Made by a program: the position numbers and the translations under genes
The notes under the pieces: generated by a model
Told to the model about the DNA's origin: nothing
What the model saw: the letters and a program-made list of their open reading frames with translations, nothing else
Database searches by the model: none
Assembly (NCBI GenBank): GCA_963746185.1
Contig: CAVVAE010000001.1
Span: 496,001 to 560,000 of the forward strand
DNA length: 64,000 bases
Direction of reading: 5' to 3'
DNA from: CAVVAE01 sp963746185
GTDB taxonomy: Bacteria > Actinomycetota > Actinomycetes > Propionibacteriales > Nocardioidaceae
In this document: positions 35,447-45,500 of the stretch, piece after piece
Layout: each line of letters opens with the position of its first letter
How positions within the stretch are numbered: the stretch's first letter is position 1

Positions 35447-36688
35447 ATGGTCAAGCCCAAGGTGCTGGGGATCGTCCTCGCGGGTGGAGAAGGCAAGCGG
35501 TTGATGCCGCTGACGCTTGACCGTGCCAAGCCTGCCGTGCCGTTTGGTGGCAGTTACCGGCTCATCGACTTCGCGCTCTCCAACCTCGTCAACGCTGGGT
35601 TCCTGCGGTTGTGCGTGCTCACGCAGTACAAGTCGCACTCCTTGGACCGGCACATCTCGGTGACGTGGCGGATGTCGACGCTGCTCGGCAACTATGTGAC
35701 TCCCGTGCCGGCTCAGCAGCGTCTTGGCAAGCAATGGTTCCTCGGGAGCGCTGACGCGATCTATCAGTCGATGAACCTGATCGTCGACGAGAAGCCCGAC
35801 GTCATCGTCGTCTTCGGCGCCGATCACGTGTACCGGATGGACGCTTCGCAGATGGTGGACGCGCACCTGGCGTCCGGCGCCGGAGTCTCCGTCGCCGGTA
35901 TCCGCGTCCCGCGCAAGGAGGCCGACCAGTTCGGCGTGATCACCACCGCAGACGACGGCGTAAGCATTGCCGAGTTCCTGGAGAAGCCCTCGGACCCGCC
36001 CGGTTTGATCGACAGTCCTGACGAGGTGTTCGCCTCGATGGGCAACTACGTCTTCTCCACGGACGTGCTTGTCGAGGCGTTGCAGCGTGACGCCGACGAC
36101 CAAGGGTCGCGGCACGACATGGGCGGTGACATCATCCCGATGCTCGTCAACCGTGGCGAGGCGGCGGTCTACGACTTCAAGCTCAACGACGTACCGGGTT
36201 CGCTCGAGCGAGACCGTGACTACTGGCGTGACGTCGGGACCCTTTCGTCGTACCACGAAGCGCACCTCGACCTGGTCTCGGTGGAGCCGACGTTCAACCT
36301 CTACAACAGCCAGTGGCCGATCTTCACCTCGAACTCTCAGTTGCCGGGCGCCAAGTTCGTCGACTCAGCGACCGCTGACGAGGCCATCGTGTGCGCCGGC
36401 TCGATCGTCTCGGGTGCCGCGATCAGGTCATCGGTCATCGGCACCGATGTGTACGTCGCCACCGGCGCCGTGGTGAATCGCAGCGTGCTGATGGACAACG
36501 TCAAGGTCGGACCAGGGGCGCACATCTCCAACGCGATCATCGACAAGAACGTGATCGTGCCCGACGGTGTGGCGATCGGGCTGGATCCCGAAGCCGACCG
36601 GGCCGCCGGCTTCACCGTGACCGAGGACGGGATCACCGTGCTGGGCAAGGGCCAGCCAGTGGCCGGCACCTACACCGGGGAAGGGTGA
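35447..36688 (+). CDS. glgC: Glucose-1-phosphate adenylyltransferase GlgC
   Basis: A 413-residue enzyme that makes ADP-glucose, the donor for glycogen synthesis. LGIVLAGGEGKRLMPLTLDR is the nucleotide site; FGGSYRLIDFALSNLVNAGF, GSADAIYQSMNLI and VVFGADHVYRMD follow, and the C-terminal half forms a left-handed beta-helix (CAGSIVSGAAIRSSVIGTDV). Divergent from glgA with 34 bp between starts. Its stop overlaps the GTG of a gamma-glutamyltransferase-like gene. Confidence 0.96.
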   Translation: MVKPKVLGIVLAGGEGKRLMPLTLDRAKPAVPFGGSYRLIDFALSNLVNAGFLRLCVLTQYKSHSLDRHISVTWRMSTLLGNYVTPVPAQQRLGKQWFLGSADAIYQSMNLIVDEKPDVIVVFGADHVYRMDASQMVDAHLASGAGVSVAGIRVPRKEADQFGVITTADDGVSIAEFLEKPSDPPGLIDSPDEVFASMGNYVFSTDVLVEALQRDADDQGSRHDMGGDIIPMLVNRGEAAVYDFKLNDVPGSLERDRDYWRDVGTLSSYHEAHLDLVSVEPTFNLYNSQWPIFTSNSQLPGAKFVDSATADEAIVCAGSIVSGAAIRSSVIGTDVYVATGAVVNRSVLMDNVKVGPGAHISNAIIDKNVIVPDGVAIGLDPEADRAAGFTVTEDGITVLGKGQPVAGTYTGEG

Positions 36689-38088
36689 CCGCGCCCCACA
36701 TGCCTGTGCGCCGGCTGCCCGCCTGCGTCGCCGCGGGTAACCCGGTGACTGCTGACGTCGGCGTCGAAACCTTGCGAGCCGGTGGCAGTGCAGCAGACGC
36801 CGCGGTCGCGATGGTGCTGGCCGCGTGCGTTGCGGAAACGGTCTTCACGGGGATCGCGGGAGGCGGGTTCGCGCTCTACTACGACGCAAGCACTGACACC
36901 ACGACCTGCCTCGACTTCTTTGTCGCGGTGCCAGGACTGGCGGGCCAACGAGCCACCAACGCACCAGCACCGGAAATTGCCATCGACTTCGGCGGCCAAC
37001 TCGTGCCCTACTCCGTCGGACCATCGACCGTGGCGGTGCCGGGAACGCCTGCTGGCATGGCGGCCCTGCACGAACGATGGGGACGACTTCCGTGGAGTGA
37101 CGTCGTCGCCCCGGCCGTGCGTCATGCCTCCCGAGGAGTCGCCTTCGCGCCGCTTCACTCCAAGGTGCTTGCAACGATCGCGCCGGCGATGCTCCTGGGG
37201 GAAGGGCAACGGGTCTATGCGAAGGACGGCAATGTCCTCCAGGGCGGTGCCCGGCTGTTCCACCCTGGCCTCGAGGCAGCCATGCGAACCCTCGCCGACG
37301 AAGGGGCTGCCGCGTTCTATACCGGCCGCATCGCTGAGGCGATGGTGCTCGCCGTGGGGGAACAGGGTGACCTCAGCCATCCCGATCTGGAGGCCTATCG
37401 TGTGGTCGAGGCTGCACCGCGTGAGGCCCGGCTCAGGGAGGTCGACATCCTCGCTCGGGGCGGCGACCTCGATGACATGCTCGGCACGGTGGCACGGCTC
37501 GAGCTGAGTGACGACGCAGCCCTGCTCGCGATCCGGCTTGCGGCCACGTTGCGGCACGAACCCGCACGTGGCGACACCACCAGCGCCGCAGTCGTCGACG
37601 CCGATGGCAACATGTGCGCCGTCACCACGAGCCTGGGACTGGCTTCCGGGGTCTGGCTCGGTGAGTTCGGAGTCCACCTCAACTCGATGCTGGGTGAGGG
37701 CGAGCTGCTCCGCGGCGTACAGATGCCGGGGGAGCGGATGGGCTCGATGATGTCACCGTTGTTCGCCTTCGACGGGGAAGGCCCCTTGCTCATCGCGGGG
37801 GCGGCCGGCGGAAGCCGAATCCGGTCGGCACTGCTTCAGGTCGTGGTCAACGTCGTACACCACCGGATGCCCGTGGCGGAAGCGATCGCTGCTCCTCGGC
37901 TCAACCCGGTGCCAGGTCGTGTGCACGTCGAGCCTGGGCTACTCGCGAGTGCGGTGCAGGCGCTGGGAGAGACAGACGAGGTCGTGGAGTGGCCAGCACT
38001 CGACTCGTACTTCGGGGGAGTAGCCGCGATCGACCGCACCGGACCTGGCGCAGACCCGCGCCGTGGGGGAGACGTGCGCTGGGCCTGA
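36685..38088 (+). CDS. Gamma-glutamyltransferase family protein
   Basis: A 467-residue member of the Ntn hydrolase GGT family. GGSAADAAVAMVLAACVAET and GGGFALYYD are large-subunit motifs; the autocleavage and catalytic Thr is Thr298 in RGDTTSAAVVDADGN; GSMMSPLFAF and AGAAGGSRIRSALLQVV lie in the small subunit. It is shorter than the usual 550 residues and has no signal peptide, so it may be cytosolic and act on other amides. GTG 36685 overlaps the glgC stop by four bases. Confidence 0.87.
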   Translation: MTAPHMPVRRLPACVAAGNPVTADVGVETLRAGGSAADAAVAMVLAACVAETVFTGIAGGGFALYYDASTDTTTCLDFFVAVPGLAGQRATNAPAPEIAIDFGGQLVPYSVGPSTVAVPGTPAGMAALHERWGRLPWSDVVAPAVRHASRGVAFAPLHSKVLATIAPAMLLGEGQRVYAKDGNVLQGGARLFHPGLEAAMRTLADEGAAAFYTGRIAEAMVLAVGEQGDLSHPDLEAYRVVEAAPREARLREVDILARGGDLDDMLGTVARLELSDDAALLAIRLAATLRHEPARGDTTSAAVVDADGNMCAVTTSLGLASGVWLGEFGVHLNSMLGEGELLRGVQMPGERMGSMMSPLFAFDGEGPLLIAGAAGGSRIRSALLQVVVNVVHHRMPVAEAIAAPRLNPVPGRVHVEPGLLASAVQALGETDEVVEWPALDSYFGGVAAIDRTGPGADPRRGGDVRWA

Positions 38089-38154
38089 CCTGGCAGTTCC
38101 CTCGGCCGTCACACTACGTGGTCTTACGACAACGCGTCACATAGGGTGTCGCGC

Positions 38155-38937
38155 ATGTCGAACTCCAAGCGGCCGACCAACCCGAAACTTGCTCGGCTCT
38201 CCGGTACCCCCCGCACAACACAGGCGATCATCGCGGTCATCGTCGTCCTGTGCATCGCCGTTCCGATCACGATCGCACTGGTCCTCGGCTCGGACTCCGA
38301 CGGCGACGAGTCAGCGACGACTTCGTCATCGCACCCCAGCCCGACCAGCGTTGACGACGTGGTCTGCGACGACCCACCGTCGCCTCCGGACTCTGCGAAG
38401 TCGTTCGATGACGTACCTGATCCCGCTCTCGCAGAGGACGGCACATGGATCGCCACTGTGCACACGAACTGCGGTGATATCACGATGGAGCTCGACGGTG
38501 CCAAGGCTCCCCAAACGGTCGCCTCGTTCATCCACCTGACCAACGAGGACTACTACGCCGACAGTCCGTGCCACCGCCTGACGACCCCACCCTCCACGAT
38601 CTCGGTGCTTCAGTGCGGCGACCCGACGGGCAGCGGCGGCGGCAACCCTGGATACGGCTACGAAATCGAGAATGCCCCGATCAACGGCCAGTACCCGCGC
38701 GCCACCTTGGCGATGGCCCGCGGCGACGACCCGAACAGCAACGGCAGCCAGTTCTTCATCGTGTACGCCGACACGACGTTGCCCACCGAGGGTGGCGGCT
38801 ACTCGATCTTCGGCAAGATCACCGGTGGAATGGAGATCGTCGACGCGATCGCGGAGCAGGGAGTCGACGGCGGCGCTGGTGATGGCGCGCCGGTCCAACC
38901 GATCAGCATCTTGTCGGTGTCAGTCGAAAAGCAGTGA
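38155..38937 (+). CDS. Cyclophilin-type peptidyl-prolyl isomerase, membrane-anchored
   Basis: A 260-residue protein: a basic N-terminus, one membrane helix (about 24-45, IIAVIVVLCIAVPITIALVLG), a Ser/Thr/Asp-rich linker, then a cyclophilin domain (about 97-258) with VASFIHLTNEDYYADSPCHR, SNGSQFFIVYADTTLP and YSIFGKITGGMEIVD. It should face the outside and help fold exported proteins. The usual active-site FHRV is read here as CHRL, so activity could differ. ATG 38155 is used. Confidence 0.93.
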   Translation: MSNSKRPTNPKLARLSGTPRTTQAIIAVIVVLCIAVPITIALVLGSDSDGDESATTSSSHPSPTSVDDVVCDDPPSPPDSAKSFDDVPDPALAEDGTWIATVHTNCGDITMELDGAKAPQTVASFIHLTNEDYYADSPCHRLTTPPSTISVLQCGDPTGSGGGNPGYGYEIENAPINGQYPRATLAMARGDDPNSNGSQFFIVYADTTLPTEGGGYSIFGKITGGMEIVDAIAEQGVDGGAGDGAPVQPISILSVSVEKQ

Positions 38938-38947
38938 CGGCCAGCGG

Positions 38948-39553
38948 TCAAGTGCGGCGGGCACGCACGAGGGTGTCGAGGGCAACACCGTCCGGCGTCT
39001 CGCGTTCGACGGTCTCGGCGAGCTCGACGACCATGCCCGGGATCTCTTCGAGCAACGCGCGCACCTCGTCGGGTTGGTAGAGGCGCGACTCGTCCTGCGG
39101 CCCGGAGACCCCTTCACGCAGGTTCCGGCGGTCATGTCCGACGATGACGAGATGCCCGGCCGGGGCGACGCTGGCACCCGCGCTGCGCATCGCCGTGGCC
39201 GTCTGGTCTGGCGGGAGGTGGAGATAGCTGATCACCGCAAGATCGAAGGCGCTCTCCTTGAAGGGAGTCGTGGTCACGTCTTCGACCCGCCAGACCATTC
39301 GGGAGGCGACCGCCGGATCCTCCTTGCTGCTGAGTTGGCGGCCGCGTTCGATCGCCACGGTGGAGTAGTCGAGTGCGGTGACGTGCCAGCCAAGTCGGGC
39401 TAGCCAGATGGCATTGCGTCCCTCTCCGCAGGCAATGTCGACTGCCCTGCCGATGCGAAGATGCTCGCACTGCGCACGGATGAAGCGATTGGGCTCAAGG
39501 CCCCACACCAGATCGCTTTCGGCGTACCGCTCATCCCACGAAGTCGCGTCCAT
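38948..39553 (-). CDS. Class I SAM-dependent methyltransferase
   Basis: A 201-residue methyltransferase. WDERYAESDLVWGLEPNRFI at the N-terminus and the SAM site VDIACGEGRNAIWLARLGWH are typical of small methyltransferases like TehB/UbiE-type. RVEDVTTTPFKESAFDLAVI carries the second motif. The substrate is unknown. ATG 39553 is used; the longer frame upstream is less conserved. It converges on the cyclophilin gene. Confidence 0.9.
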   Translation of the reverse strand: MDATSWDERYAESDLVWGLEPNRFIRAQCEHLRIGRAVDIACGEGRNAIWLARLGWHVTALDYSTVAIERGRQLSSKEDPAVASRMVWRVEDVTTTPFKESAFDLAVISYLHLPPDQTATAMRSAGASVAPAGHLVIVGHDRRNLREGVSGPQDESRLYQPDEVRALLEEIPGMVVELAETVERETPDGVALDTLVRARRT

Positions 39554-39589
39554 GGCACCGAGGGTACTGGCGGGCTGCATCAGGGAAAG

Positions 39590-40012
39590 TCAGCGTGGGC
39601 GGGCGTCGCCATCGGAGTCGGGTGGCGGCGCCACCAGCCGGGCGAGCAAGGTGCCGACCTCCGCAGCGGGGTCCACGGTCAACCCACCGTGGATGGGCCC
39701 GGGCTGCACGACGGTGCTTCGCGGTGACGCGATGAAGCCGAACCGCGCGCTGAGGGTCGCTTTTCCAGGCGCCCCCGCCGACGGCCGTCCCTCACAGACC
39801 GCGGCAATCGTGTCCAGCGCCTCGTTGACATTGTCGACGTCGAGCGCCGGAGCGAGTGCTGCGAGCCGCGCACGGTCGACCTGCGAGGCGGCTTTGAGGA
39901 AGTCGACCTGCTGGCTGTAGACGACCACGCCAACGTTGAGGAACTCCTCACGGTCGACGCGAGGCACACACCGCAGTACGACGTACTGGTAGCCGATACG
40001 GGGGTCGCTCAT
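39590..40012 (-). CDS. DUF3037 family protein
   Basis: A 140-residue protein. GYQYVVLRCVPRVDREEFLN followed by VGVVVYSQ is the DUF3037 signature. The function is unknown. The ATG at 40012 overlaps the stop of the HipA-like kinase gene (ATGA), so the two are translated together, a pairing I recognise as common in actinobacteria. It contains no catalytic motif that I can name. Confidence 0.87.
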   Translation of the reverse strand: MSDPRIGYQYVVLRCVPRVDREEFLNVGVVVYSQQVDFLKAASQVDRARLAALAPALDVDNVNEALDTIAAVCEGRPSAGAPGKATLSARFGFIASPRSTVVQPGPIHGGLTVDPAAEVGTLLARLVAPPPDSDGDARPR

Positions 40013-40779
40013 GCGGCCTGCTTCTGAGGCAGCCAACCGCGCGGTCCAGCCAGTCGAGCGAGGAGGAAGTCGACGTACGCGGCGCGCACCGCAGCGGGGT
40101 CGACCGCTCCGGGTACGAGCTCGACCCACTCGTCTGGCACATCGGCGAGCACGTCCTCGAGAAGTTCGCGAGTCACCAGGCTGCCCAGGCGGGCATCCGC
40201 GTCGGCGACACGGGAGGTGTACGACGAGAGCACGTGGTCACTGGCGTCGTAACCCTGTTGGGCGAACCGTTCCGGAGCGCTGATCCCGCCTGACCAGCCG
40301 TGGTGGAAGTAGAGGGCTGCGCCATGGTCGATGCACCAGATGCGACGGTGCCAGACCAGCAGGTTGGGATTGCGCCAGCTGCGATCGACGTTTGCGACGA
40401 ACGCGTCGAGCCAGAGAATCTCGGCCGCCTCGTCAGGGTCGGGAGAGCAGCTGGCGTCGTAGCCGAACGAGCCGGGCAGGAAGTCGATCCCGAGGTTGAG
40501 GCCGACACTCGCGGTGAGGAGGTCTTGCACCTCTTCGTCGGCCTCGTACTTGGCGATCGCCGGCTCCAGGTCGATCGCCACCATCTCGGGCACGCGGATA
40601 CCCAGCCGCCGTGCCAGCTCGCCGACGACCACCTCCGCGACCAGGACCCGAAGACCCTGACCCGCGCCGCGAAACTTCACGACGTACGTGCCGAGATTGT
40701 CGGCCTCGACGATGCCCGGAAGCGAGCCGCCCTCGCGAAGGGGCGTGACATAGCGGATGGCGCTGACACGTTCGAGCAC
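40009..40779 (-). CDS. HipA-like kinase
   Basis: A 256-residue protein of the HipA-like kinase group common in actinobacteria. YVTPLREGGSLPGIVEADNL, YVVKFRGAGQG (likely the ATP-binding lysine), ELARRLGIRVPEM, DAFVANVDRSWRNPNLL (catalytic Asp and metal-binding Asn region) and WCIDHGAALYFHHGW (late Asp) are in the order seen in HipA kinases, though the protein lacks the HipA N-terminal domain. It is followed by and coupled to a DUF3037 gene. Function not shown; no HipB-like DNA-binding partner is present. Confidence 0.82.
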   Translation of the reverse strand: MLERVSAIRYVTPLREGGSLPGIVEADNLGTYVVKFRGAGQGLRVLVAEVVVGELARRLGIRVPEMVAIDLEPAIAKYEADEEVQDLLTASVGLNLGIDFLPGSFGYDASCSPDPDEAAEILWLDAFVANVDRSWRNPNLLVWHRRIWCIDHGAALYFHHGWSGGISAPERFAQQGYDASDHVLSSYTSRVADADARLGSLVTRELLEDVLADVPDEWVELVPGAVDPAAVRAAYVDFLLARLAGPRGWLPQKQAA

Positions 40780-40788
40780 GGTTGCAGA

Positions 40789-41256
40789 CTAGGCCACTGA
40801 GGCCACGATGTCCGGGTCGTGGCAGGCGCGTGCAAACGCCTCGATGCGTCGACGGATGTCACGGCCGAGCAGCCAGCGTCCCACTGGGTTGGCCACCACT
40901 TGGAGCCAGCGAGGTTGCACCGAGAAGTTGTACTTCCAACGGGCCAGGGTCCCGCCTTCATGCGGCTCGAAGCGCCAGCCGCCGCCGAAGACCTCGAAGA
41001 ACCACGGTCCGGACTCCATCGTCATACCGACGTTGCGGCCGGGAGCGTAGGAGACGTAGCGGCTCACCATCGTGAAGCCGTGGCGAGAACGCGTGAACGT
41101 CCGCACCCCCTTGCCGGGTTTCGATGCGCCATCCATCAGGTGCTGCTCTCGAATGAACGGGTCCCATCGCAACCTGACCTCTCCAGTGGTCTGAGAAACG
41201 GCGAACGCGACCTCGGGGGAGACCCGGACGACGACCTCGGCACTGACCACGGGCAT
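40789..41256 (-). CDS. SRPBCC family (START-like) protein
   Basis: A 155-residue protein with the SRPBCC layout: AEVVVRVSPEVAFAVSQTTG near the start, RWDPFIREQH, alternating strands, and a C-terminal helix (LLGRDIRRRIEAFARACH). Such proteins bind small hydrophobic ligands in a pocket; the ligand is unknown. ATG 41256 is used. It ends nine bases before the HipA-like gene start on the same strand, so they may be one transcript. Confidence 0.85.
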   Translation of the reverse strand: MPVVSAEVVVRVSPEVAFAVSQTTGEVRLRWDPFIREQHLMDGASKPGKGVRTFTRSRHGFTMVSRYVSYAPGRNVGMTMESGPWFFEVFGGGWRFEPHEGGTLARWKYNFSVQPRWLQVVANPVGRWLLGRDIRRRIEAFARACHDPDIVASVA

Positions 41257-41298
41257 AAAGTCATCCTTTCAGACCGCCGCGGGCACTACTTTGGTTCG

Positions 41299-42480
41299 GT
41301 GACCAACCCGCTCGCGGCCGTGAAGCCCATGCGACGTCGTGATCCGGACGAGGAGCATCGCGCCGCCACGCCCCTCGAGCTGCTCTTCGACCTGACGTTC
41401 GTCGTCGCGGTTGCTGGGGTGGCCGCAGAGTTCAGCCACGCCGTCGTCGCCGACGATCTCGGACACGCGTTCGCCGCGTACCTGATGGTCTTCTTCGCGA
41501 TCTGGTGGGCCTGGATGAACTTCACCTGGTTCGCCTCGGCGTACGACTGCGACGACGCGCTTTACCGCGTGATGACTGCCGTGCAGATGGCTGGGGTGCT
41601 GATCTTGGCTGCTGGCGTGCCGGATGCCTTTGAGCACAAGGACTTTAAGGTCGTCGTGATCGGCTACGTCGTGATGCGGCTGGCGATGATTGCCCAGTGG
41701 GTGCGTGCCGGCCTGAGCGACTCGGAGGGGCGGGCAACGGCTTTCCGGTACGCCGGTGGGATCTTCGTGGTGCAGCTCGGCTGGGTGGCGCGACTGGCGC
41801 TCCCAGACTCCTTCGGGGTGCTGTCCTTCCTCGTACTCGCTGCAGCCGAGCTCGCTGTCCCTCCGTGGGCGGAGCGGCCGCAGCGGACAGCGTGGCATCC
41901 CGAGCACATCGCCGAACGGTATGGGCTGTTCACCATCATCGTGTTGGGTGAGTCCGTCCTCGCGACGAGCAACGCGTTGACCCGAGACTTCGCTGACGGC
42001 GGTCTCACCACCGATCTGTTGCTGCTCGCCGTCGGCGGGTTGGTTCTGCTGTTTGCCATGTGGTGGATCTACTTCCTGCACAACACCGGCGAAGCCTTGC
42101 GATCCCACCGAGAGCTGGACTTCTTGTGGGGCTACTCCCACTACGCCGTCTTCTTGTCTATTGCTGGCGTGGGCGCCGGGCTCGAAGCAGCGTCGGAGCA
42201 ACGTATCCACCACATCGAAGCTTCGGCAATGACTGTCGCGATGGTGCTCGCGGGCGCGATCAGCGTGTACATCGTGCTGGTCTCCTTGGTGCACGGACGC
42301 CTCACTCGCGACCATCGACCCAGCGTGGTCCACGCCTGCGCCGGAGTCGTCGTTCTGCTCGCTCTGGCGTGGCTGGTGGCCCCAGCTTCGCTCCCCATAT
42401 CGGTGCTGATGATGGGGTTGGTGGTGATGGGTCTGGTGGTGCTCGGCGAGCGTCGTCCGGCACTGGATGGCCAGCCCTAG
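41299..42480 (+). CDS. Low temperature requirement protein A (LtrA) family
   Basis: A 393-residue integral membrane protein with about ten hydrophobic helices. HRAATPLELLFDLTFVVAVA and AIWWAWMNFTWFASAYD are the LtrA-family signatures, and GLFTIIVLGESVL lies mid-protein. The family was named from Listeria growth at low temperature; its biochemical role is not known. GTG 41299 is chosen because the upstream frame is antisense to the SRPBCC gene. Confidence 0.9.
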   Translation: MTNPLAAVKPMRRRDPDEEHRAATPLELLFDLTFVVAVAGVAAEFSHAVVADDLGHAFAAYLMVFFAIWWAWMNFTWFASAYDCDDALYRVMTAVQMAGVLILAAGVPDAFEHKDFKVVVIGYVVMRLAMIAQWVRAGLSDSEGRATAFRYAGGIFVVQLGWVARLALPDSFGVLSFLVLAAAELAVPPWAERPQRTAWHPEHIAERYGLFTIIVLGESVLATSNALTRDFADGGLTTDLLLLAVGGLVLLFAMWWIYFLHNTGEALRSHRELDFLWGYSHYAVFLSIAGVGAGLEAASEQRIHHIEASAMTVAMVLAGAISVYIVLVSLVHGRLTRDHRPSVVHACAGVVVLLALAWLVAPASLPISVLMMGLVVMGLVVLGERRPALDGQP

Positions 42481-42589
42481 ATGCTAAGGAGAATGTGACA
42501 CGAGCGTGACCTCCTTCACGTCGCCTCGTTAGAGGACTCGAACCCCCAAGGCCGCCCGTTCGGGCGTCCCCGGCGAAGGAGTCCCCCAC

Positions 42590-45500
42590 ATGCGGCTATC
42601 CCGCACCCAACGAAGGACAGCGGCTATCGTCGCTTCCGCTGGCGTGATTGCGGCCCTGTCTGCACCCGGCTCGGCAGCAAACCCCACTTCTTCTGTTTCT
42701 CCGCCCACCCTGGTTGACAAGCCAGGCAGCACCGCGTCACCGGCAGCCGCCGACAGCCGCGTCGGTACGTTCGTCCGACCCACGCAGGCTCAGGTCGCCG
42801 CTGTCCGCGACCTCGTCACTGCGCGCCCTGGCACCAAGGTCGGATGGGATCTGCGTTTCGGCACTCCACGCACGATCACGCCAACCATCGGCTCACGGCT
42901 CTCCGGCCCGAGCAGTGGCTCGGCCGTGACGATCGCCAAGTCGTGGCTGACGACGAACCGCGCCATGCTCGGCCTTTCGGCAGCCGACATCAGCGCTCTG
43001 CTCGTACGACGCGACCACGTCTTGCCTGAGAACGGCACCCACGTCATCAGCTTCACCCAGACCTTCTCCGGAGTGCCGGCTGCCCGCGGTGGTTCGCTCG
43101 GTGTCGCGGTCGACTCCAGCGGTCGCGTCCTCAACTACACCGGTGAGACGATCCGCAGCTCCGGTCTGCTGGGGGCTTTCACCCTCACGACGACAGCGGC
43201 GCTGAAGAAGGTCGCGACGTCGCTCGCTCCGACTGTGGCGTTCTCACCCGTGAAGAGCGGAAGCGTGGCGGGCTATGACTCGTTCAAGGCTGGTCCCTTC
43301 GCGAGTGGCTCCTACGTCAAGAAGGCGGCGTTTCCGACAGCGAATGGTGCCCGGGCGGCGTACTCCGTGCTCTTCATCAAGAAGCTCGACCAGGCCTACG
43401 AGGTCGTCATCGACGCAGCAACCGGTGCGCAGCTCTACAAGCACAGCCTGGTCACACACGAGGACGACACGTCAGGCGGCACCATCTACCCGAACTACCC
43501 AGGCGCTGCCGGTGGTGGTGACCCGGTGCACGTGTCGTTCGGTACGACGGCTGAGTCTCCCGACGGCTACGTCGACCCGACTGGGCTTGCCGGAACCGGC
43601 ATCACGACATTCGGCAACAACGCCAACTCGCGCGCGAACTGGTCGAACTTCATCGCTCCGGCCGATCCCGGTCCGCGACCGGTCAGCCCGAATGGTCAGT
43701 TCGACTACAGGTTCGCCGACAACTGGGGCACGTCGAACTGCGCCGCCACCTCTTACCCGGCTGACCAAGAGCCGGCCAGCACCAACCTCTTCTACCAGCA
43801 CAACCGGATCCATGACGAGTTCTACGACTTGGGCTTCACCGAGTCCGGTGGCAACTTCCAGGTCAACAACTACGACAAGGGCGGCCAGCCCGGCGACTCC
43901 GTGATCGGACTCGTGCAGGCAGGTGCGGCAAGTGGTGGCGCACCGACGTACACCGGGCGCGACAACGCCTACTTCCTCCCGCTGCCCGACGGGGTCCCCT
44001 CCTGGAGCGGCATGTTCCTCTGGGAGCCGATCAACGACGCGTTCGAAGGTCCATGCCGTGATGGCGACTTCGACGCCGGCGTAATCGAGCACGAGTACGC
44101 GCACGGTCTGTCGAACCGCTACGTCGGCACCGAAGACTTGTCACTCGACGCGCACCAGTCCGGCTCGATGGGCGAAGGCTGGGGCGACTGGTACGCACTG
44201 AACTACTTGGCTCGCGAGGGCTACGCCAACGACTCCGTGCTCGGCGCCTATGTCACCGGCAACAACGAGCGCGGCATCCGCAATTGGGCCTACAACGACA
44301 ACCCGACGACCTTCGGCGACGTCGGCTACGACCTGGTCGGACCCGAGGTGCACGCCGATGGTGAGATCTGGACCGCGACACTGTGGCAGCTCCGCAAGGC
44401 GCTGGTCAGCAAGTACGGCCAGGCAACGGCGTCGGAGATCTCGGCGCGCATCATCACCGATGCGATGCCGCTCAGCCCCAACAACCCGTCGATGCTCGAC
44501 GAGCGCACGGCGATCATGACTGCGCTCGACAACCGCTACCACGCACGCGCTGACTTCAACCAGCTCGTCGACACCGTCTACTCCGTGTTCGCTCAGCGCG
44601 GAATGGGTGCCTCGGCACACAACCACGTGACCGAGGCCGACCCGACGGGAGCCACCGACACCGATGGCGTGCCCGGTTTCGACAACCGCAACCCGGCGCT
44701 TAACGGCGTCATCTCTGGCACGGTCATCAACACGTCGAACGGCCAGCCGATCGAAGGTGCTCGCCTCATGGTGGGCCGCTTCGAAGCCCGCGCTACTCCG
44801 GTGGCGACGACGGGACCGGCAGGCACGTTCCGGGTCGTGGCGACCAAGGCGACGTACCCGCTGACGGTCCAGGCCAAGGGATTCGGCAGTACGACGTTCA
44901 ACAATGTCACGGTTGCCGCGGGCCAGACAACGCGTAAGCAGTTCGCCCTGGCACCGAACCTGGCGTCCAAGACATTTGGAGCGACGGCCGAGTCTGGCGA
45001 CATCGGTCCGGCGATGGACGACACCGAGGCGAGCTCGTGGAGCACGCCGAAGAACACGAACGGTGTCATCAAGCTGGCGAAGTCCGCGAAGATCACGTCT
45101 GTTCAGGTCAGCGCGTACACGTCGAGCCGGTTCGAGGGGCTGAAGAGCTTCACGTTCCAGACGAGCACGGACGGCGTCAACTGGAAGACTCAGCCGTTCG
45201 GCAAGAACGCATTCAGCTATCAGATCCCGCGCCCCACAGCGCCCGACCTGCACTACAAGCGCTTCACGCTCGCGACTCCGGTGACGGCAAGCTACGTCCG
45301 GTTCTGGGCCGACGCTCCGCAAGGCGAGACGATGACCAACGTCCAGGTGGCCGAGGTCCAGGTCTTCAGCGCGAGCGTCAAGGACATGACACCACCACCG
45401 CCGCCCCCGTTGGACGCTCCGGTCAGCGAGACATTCACGATCGCGGTCGGCAACCCCAACAACGTGGTCGACCCGGGCGTGACTGGCACAGAGCTCGTCA

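Noticed and set aside
34889..36265. A 458-residue reverse-strand frame across the glgA/glgC junction
   Set aside because: It reads through glgC in antisense and the N-terminal part of glgA in another frame; both glg genes are certain.
36391..36684. Upstream extension of the gamma-glutamyltransferase frame
   Set aside because: It overlaps the glgC C-terminus in another frame and is Arg/His rich; the GTG at 36685 fits coupling and homology.
42482..42570. Short inverted repeats between ltrA and the protease (AGGAG...CTCCT and CGCCCGTTCGGGCG)
   Set aside because: Arms of five to seven bases are expected by chance in this composition; not strong enough to call a regulatory site or terminator.
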